Source: Proteles cristata cristata (taxonomy: Eukaryota; Chordata; Mammalia; Carnivora; Hyaenidae). From it: 64,000 nucleotides of DNA. Both the position numbers and the translations under genes were made by a program. The stretch lies in NCBI GenBank assembly GCA_017311185.1, contig JAESUZ010001712.1, forward strand, positions 1,488,001 to 1,552,000, in the 5' to 3' direction. Positions 59,795 through 64,000 of the stretch are shown piece by piece. The notes under the pieces were generated by a model. It had not been told where the DNA came from. It did not search any database and saw nothing but the letters and a program-made list of their open reading frames with translations. Every line of letters starts with the position of its first letter. The first letter of the stretch is position 1.

Positions 59795-60244
59795 TAGGGT
59801 AGGTAATTCAACAGTAAGCATTTTGAAAATGGAAGTGGCAAACCAACATCTAGAGTTACTGTTGTCTCTTATGCTTTTGAATTAACAAAACATACATGCC
59901 ATTTATTTTGTTTGTTTCCATAAGAATATCATTCCCAAAACTGAATGAAGCAATAAGAGTTTTATTGTCATTTTTAAAAGAATCTTTTAAAAAAACCCAA
60001 AGTTTTAAGAGAGTAATTTTACTGCAATAATTTTTAAAGGACTCAGTAACAGTTTTTAGAACTCCAACAAATCACAGATTTTAAATGAAAAGCTTTCCTG
60101 AGTTGTTTTATAAAGTTTTTTACATATTTTAAGAATTAAACGACTCACCACATATTTTTCTGTTAGTATTTTGCAAAATGTGGGAAACATTAACTATAAA
60201 ATGCCATCATTAATGAAAATACTTTATAACCCAAAAAAAGGGTT
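59795..60244. other. No gene seen
   Basis: AT-rich sequence without a recognised repeat. Confidence 0.5.
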
Positions 60245-60450
60245 TGAGTTATCTGCATGTACTTTTAAGTCACAGAGTCTGAGTTATAATCCTGTCTCTC
60301 CAGTTAATAGCTACCTCAACTTGGGCCAAATTATTTAAATATTCTGAGCCCCAGTTTGCTAATAACGTAAAATGTGAATAGTAGGATCATTATCTTACAG
60401 GAGTGGCTAGGATTATATGAAATATGTAAAGTGCTTAGCACTGTGTAAAA
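60245..60450 (+). repeat. MIR SINE
   Basis: 'cacagagtctgagttataat', 'ctgagccccagtttgctaat', 'ggctaggattatatgaaata', 'gtaaagtgcttagcactgtg' follow the sense MIR order. Confidence 0.8.
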
Positions 60451-60728
60451 GGGCTTGAGAGCAATTAGATGAATATGTAATGAAATTAGAAAGAAAAATA
60501 CGGACCGGCCTTGATAGTAATCAAATTAACAAGAGTTTTTTGTTTCATTTTGTAATTAATAGCATTCAGTGCTGGCTGGCAAGGACAGAAAGGGAAGGAT
60601 TCTATTTTTACGACATGAGAATAATTGGATAAAATCTTTCTGGAAAACAATTTCAAAAGATGGGGGTCAAAAGCCTTAAAAATATTGACACTTTTAAACT
60701 CATCATCCTATCTTTAAGAATTGCTTCT

Positions 60729-60935
60729 GGGGTGCCTGTGTGGCTCAGTCAGTTAAGTGTCTGACTTCAGCTCAGATCCTGATCTTGTGGTCTGTGAGTC
60801 TGAACTGCATCAGGCTCTGCTGACAGCAGGCTTCAGACTCTGGGTCTCCCTCTCTCTCTGCCCCTCTCCCACTATGCTCTGTCTCTCTCTTTTTCAAAAA
60901 TAAATAAACATTAAAAGCAAAATTTAAAAAAAAAA
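60729..60935 (+). mobile_element. CAN-SINE
   Basis: 'ggggtgcctgtgtggctcag', shortened middle ('gaactgcatcaggctctgct'), tail 'caaaaataaataaacatt'. Duplication 'agaattgcttct' and 'agaattgttcct' on the flanks. Confidence 0.9.
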
Positions 60936-60952
60936 AGAATTGTTCCTTACAT

Positions 60953-61141
60953 GGGCACCTGAGTGGCTCAGTCAGTTAAGTATCTGACTTCTGCTCAGGT
61001 CATGATCTCATGGTTCTGGTTTATGAGTTTGAGCCACACAATAGGCTCTCTGCCTGCTTCAGATCCTCTCTCTCTCTCTCTCTCTCTCTGTCCCTCCCCC
61101 ACTGGCGCTCTGCCTCTTTCTCTCTCAAAAATAAACGTTAA
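60953..61141 (+). mobile_element. CAN-SINE adjacent to the previous one
   Basis: 'gggcacctgagtggctcagt', 'gtttatgagtttgagccac', tail 'caaaaataaacgtt'. It was inserted just beyond the right flank of the 60729 copy: 'attgttcctta' before and 'attgctcctta' after. Confidence 0.9.
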
Positions 61142-61149
61142 AAAAAATT

Positions 61150-61804
61150 GCTCCTTAGAAAATAATCAGATGCAGAGATGCAGAATTATATGTAAAAGTC
61201 AGAAACTACCTAAGTGTTCAACTATAGATGAATAGCTTCATAAGTTATGGCACCTCACTTTTCTGATCTGATGTACTGAGAAGATCACAACATTACTTCT
61301 GTAGTATATACTCCATAACAGTCCCTAAATATATTCCATAAATATCCCATCCTTACCCTGACAAGTTTAAGACTACACTTCACACTCCCTACCTCACAGC
61401 CAACTGTCACCACAGTTCTGAGCTTAGTCCACTGTTGCATCCTTATCCAGCTACTCTTAGCTTTCAACTACAACTGCATCCCTCCTATGTCTTTTCCAAC
61501 CTCATCTCTGCAGACCAAACCTGATCTACAGGCTCCCAGGGCATGCAATAACTGTTTGGTCATTCAGCCCATTGCTACCCTGATTGACCCTCTTGGCTTC
61601 ATCAGCTTGCCTCCTCACCCTTCAGTGCAGCTCCCCTAGCCCATCTCCACCATCTGCTTTCTACACTCTGCTTCGGAGGGGCCCAGTCGCCCTACGTGTA
61701 ACATGCCAGGAAAGTACTAATTTATACTGTCTCCTATTTTCTGTTTTTACTTGTTTATGCTTGATCTTGTCTAGAAATGACTTAAGATAAAATATACTCA
61801 TTTT
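61150..61804. other. No gene seen
   Basis: Less AT-rich sequence at 61360-61700, without a supported frame. The 68-codon frame 61584-61790 resembles no family. Confidence 0.45.
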
Positions 61805-61819
61805 TGTCAGATGGATTCT

Positions 61820-62015
61820 TTTTTTAATGTTTTATTTATTTTTGAAAAAGCGCAAGTGGGGGAGGGGCAGAGAGAGGGGGACAGAGGATCCAAAACGGGC
61901 TCCAGGCTCCATGCTGATAGCAGCAAGCCTGATGAGGGGCTGGAACTCATGAACCATGAGCTCATGACCTGAGCCAAAGTCGATCACTCAACCAATTGAG
62001 CCACCCAGGTGCCTC
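61820..62015 (-). mobile_element. CAN-SINE (antisense)
   Basis: T-run, 'gaaaaagcgcaagtggggga', 'gctggaactcatgaaccatg', 'gagctcatgacctgagccaa', ending 'gagccacccaggtgcctc'. Duplication 'tgtcagatggatt' on both sides. Confidence 0.92.
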
Positions 62016-62489
62016 AGTGTCAGATGGATTTTTTAACCCATGTGGCTTTTCATTGGACTTCTATATGCCCCACAAAGCAAAATGGAATCCAAAGCCATTG
62101 TTTCTCTATGATATCATTTCTTATCCCCTTTTTAGACAAGCCAACAATAGCGACAGAGGCAATTCTCTCACCAAAAGGGAAACAAAAGCAAAGCACTGAT
62201 CATGAACTACAAGCTAGGAGCCAAGTAAAATACTGAAAGGGCAAAGTAGTGTTTTGCTAACAGCTCAGACCTTTTTATAAGGCAAATGTTGCTCTCCCAC
62301 TCCCCCCGCTGGACACCCAGGTCCTGTTGCAACTTATCCAAAGCCCACAGCCCCAGGCTGATCTGATACCTTTATGCCTCAGATTTTATAAACTAAACAA
62401 TTTTTTTAAGCCATACTTGCTACTCACGTTTCACTAACTTCAGTGCCATATTAGAGAAAGGGAATACCCCACAGTGGGAAAAGGCATGA

Positions 62490-62710
62490 ACCACTAATTA
62501 GATAGACTGGCTGTGGCGGGCATCCAAATGTTTTCCTCTCCCATGACCTCTGAGTGGCACCCAACTTCTAGGAACCCCAGTGACTTTATTTATGAAATGA
62601 TGATAATACCTCCTTGATCTACTGATGACGGTTGGCTGGGCCAAATGAGAGAACAGATGTGCATCAAAGAACTTTGTAAACCAAGCGGTGCTATGCTAAT
62701 AAATCAGTGA
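62490..62710 (+). repeat. MIR SINE fragment
   Basis: 'aggcatgaaccactaattag', 'atttatgaaatgatgataat', 'acctccttgatctactgatg', 'gggccaaatgagagaacaga' and 'tttgtaaaccaagcggtgct' fit a diverged sense MIR. Confidence 0.55.
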
Positions 62711-62869
62711 CAACAACACCTGCCTGGCATTTTGAAGAGATGAAGCTGATGATGCTAGTTTCCAACTTGTGCAGTTTTATAAATCTGCGGATGAAAGGAG
62801 GTTCAGAAGAATAACTATACTTCAACGCAGAGACTAACTGACATATTAGTTTCACAGAAAAAGAACAAT

Positions 62870-63260
62870 GGGATCCCAGGGTGGGAAGGACTAGTTTTTG
62901 TCAGAGGTAGAGGGTGGGACAAGAATCACAGAAGGCTTTATGACTGTGTTCACAATGGACCAAGTTCTAGAGACAAATAAGATCTGGAGTAGCAGAAATA
63001 AGGAAAGGGTCTCCCAGACTCAGGAAGGAGTGAGTGCAAAGATGCAGAGGAATAGAGAACACTGGGCACACTAAGAACTCTAGTTTGGCTGAAGCATGGG
63101 AGAAGGAGCCGCAGTGGAAAACAAATTTAGAGAGACAGGTTGGAACAATATAGTATTTATTGGACTGAACTTTGTAGCAGGCAAGGACGAGGCATTTAGG
63201 ATTTGTAAGGCAGCGTGTCTGAGGGAGTTTACTGAAGACAATGTGAAGTATGGCTGAGAT
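62870..63260 (-). repeat. L2 LINE internal 3' region (antisense), weak
   Basis: 'aatgggatcccagggtggga', 'gtcagaggtagagggtggga', 'ctcaggaaggagtgagtgca' and 'aagatgcagaggaatagag' resemble the L2 reverse-complement text found at 22690-22850. From 63261 to 64000 I see nothing further. Confidence 0.45.
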
Positions 63261-64000
63261 GGGAAGAATGAAAGGAAAGAATTGTGATGGTCAAAGAAAG
63301 ATGAGGGCCTGAAATAATTCAGCAAGTGCAAGGAAAGAATTCAAAGGAAGGGACAAATATAAATGGAAGACATTATAACCCAGAGAGCCACATATTATCA
63401 CTCAGGTTTTGCATATGCCAAAGAAAAAAAATCAGAAAGATCTCATGAGCTCAAATTGTTCCCGTTCTTGAATAATCTACCAAAAAAAAAAAAGATTTCT
63501 AGAATTAATAGGGTACAAGGACAGAGCGTGGTAGAATTTCTTAGCATCTGAGTAGGTGAGTTTCAGAAATAAATCTCAGCAATATGTATGACTTTGATAT
63601 CTGCTTCTGACTAAAATTTCAATAGTGTCTTACAAATTATGTTATTCTTAAAACAGATTTACAGGGGAGGAGCAGCATATCTGCCTGTAGCTTTCACAAT
63701 CATCCTGCACAAGAGATTACCTTGCTTTTTCCAAGTAGATAGGGAAACGACCAATGCAAGTCAAACATTCTCACTTCATCAAATATTATTCACCCTACTG
63801 ACTAAAATGAGAAAACAAACACAATATGGAATAGCCAACTTATAACAGCAAGAAGCTCTCACTTCTTTAGTGTATCTAATACATGAGTAATGATAGTGAA
63901 CAGATATTTAAATAAGCCATCATCTGATTAAGCAAATGCCTCAAATTAAGATGGCTCGTTGGTTATTCCATAACAACTCCACAGGGAAACACATTCTTCA

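Overview
The window is vertebrate, almost certainly carnivoran, genomic DNA. Two things show this. First, it is full of tRNA-derived CAN-SINEs whose 5' part reads like 'GGGGCGCCTGGGTGGCTCAG' and which end in a CT-rich tract and AATAAA-type tails, of the form typical of cats and their relatives (Feliformia). Second, it holds a complete interleukin-6 gene with carnivore-like protein sequence. I cannot name the species.

The only protein-coding gene I can support is IL6 on the + strand, with five coding exons between 16956 and 20831. A strongly conserved proximal promoter lies just upstream (AP-1, CRE, C/EBP, NF-kB and TATA motifs) and an AU-rich 3' UTR with a polyadenylation signal at 21219 lies downstream. 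Exon lengths (19, 191, 114, 147 nt before the last exon) match the mammalian gene, and the reading frame is intact. The last exon reads eight codons past the usual terminal Met because the normal stop codon is missing.

Everything else is non-coding DNA and transposon remains. From 1 to about 14.3 kb there are old L2, MIR, L1 and LTR fragments. The IL6 neighbourhood (about 3 to 23 kb) is poor in young SINEs. From 22 to 31 kb there are an L2 split by a solo MaLR-type LTR, an antisense old L1 and several SINEs. At 31.4-35.7 kb a dead Tigger1 DNA transposon carries nested L1 and SINE insertions. From 35.7 to 52 kb there is mostly unassigned sequence with SINEs, a large AAAG/AAAAG purine microsatellite and an old L1. 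At 52.15-58.35 kb lies a nearly full-length L1 (6.2 kb) with a perfect 15-bp target-site duplication but broken ORFs. From 58.4 to 64 kb there are SINEs, MIR and L2.

I found no RNA genes, CRISPR arrays or bacterial-type features, and no clearly new biological system. The observations most worth checking are the IL6 stop-codon loss, an unusual 5'-complete, 3'-truncated and apparently spliced L1 copy at 4380-4678, a lineage-typical SINE subfamily, and a promoter-plus-splice-donor arrangement about 1 kb upstream of IL6. Repeat family names come from recognition by eye, and edges without a stated target-site duplication are approximate.
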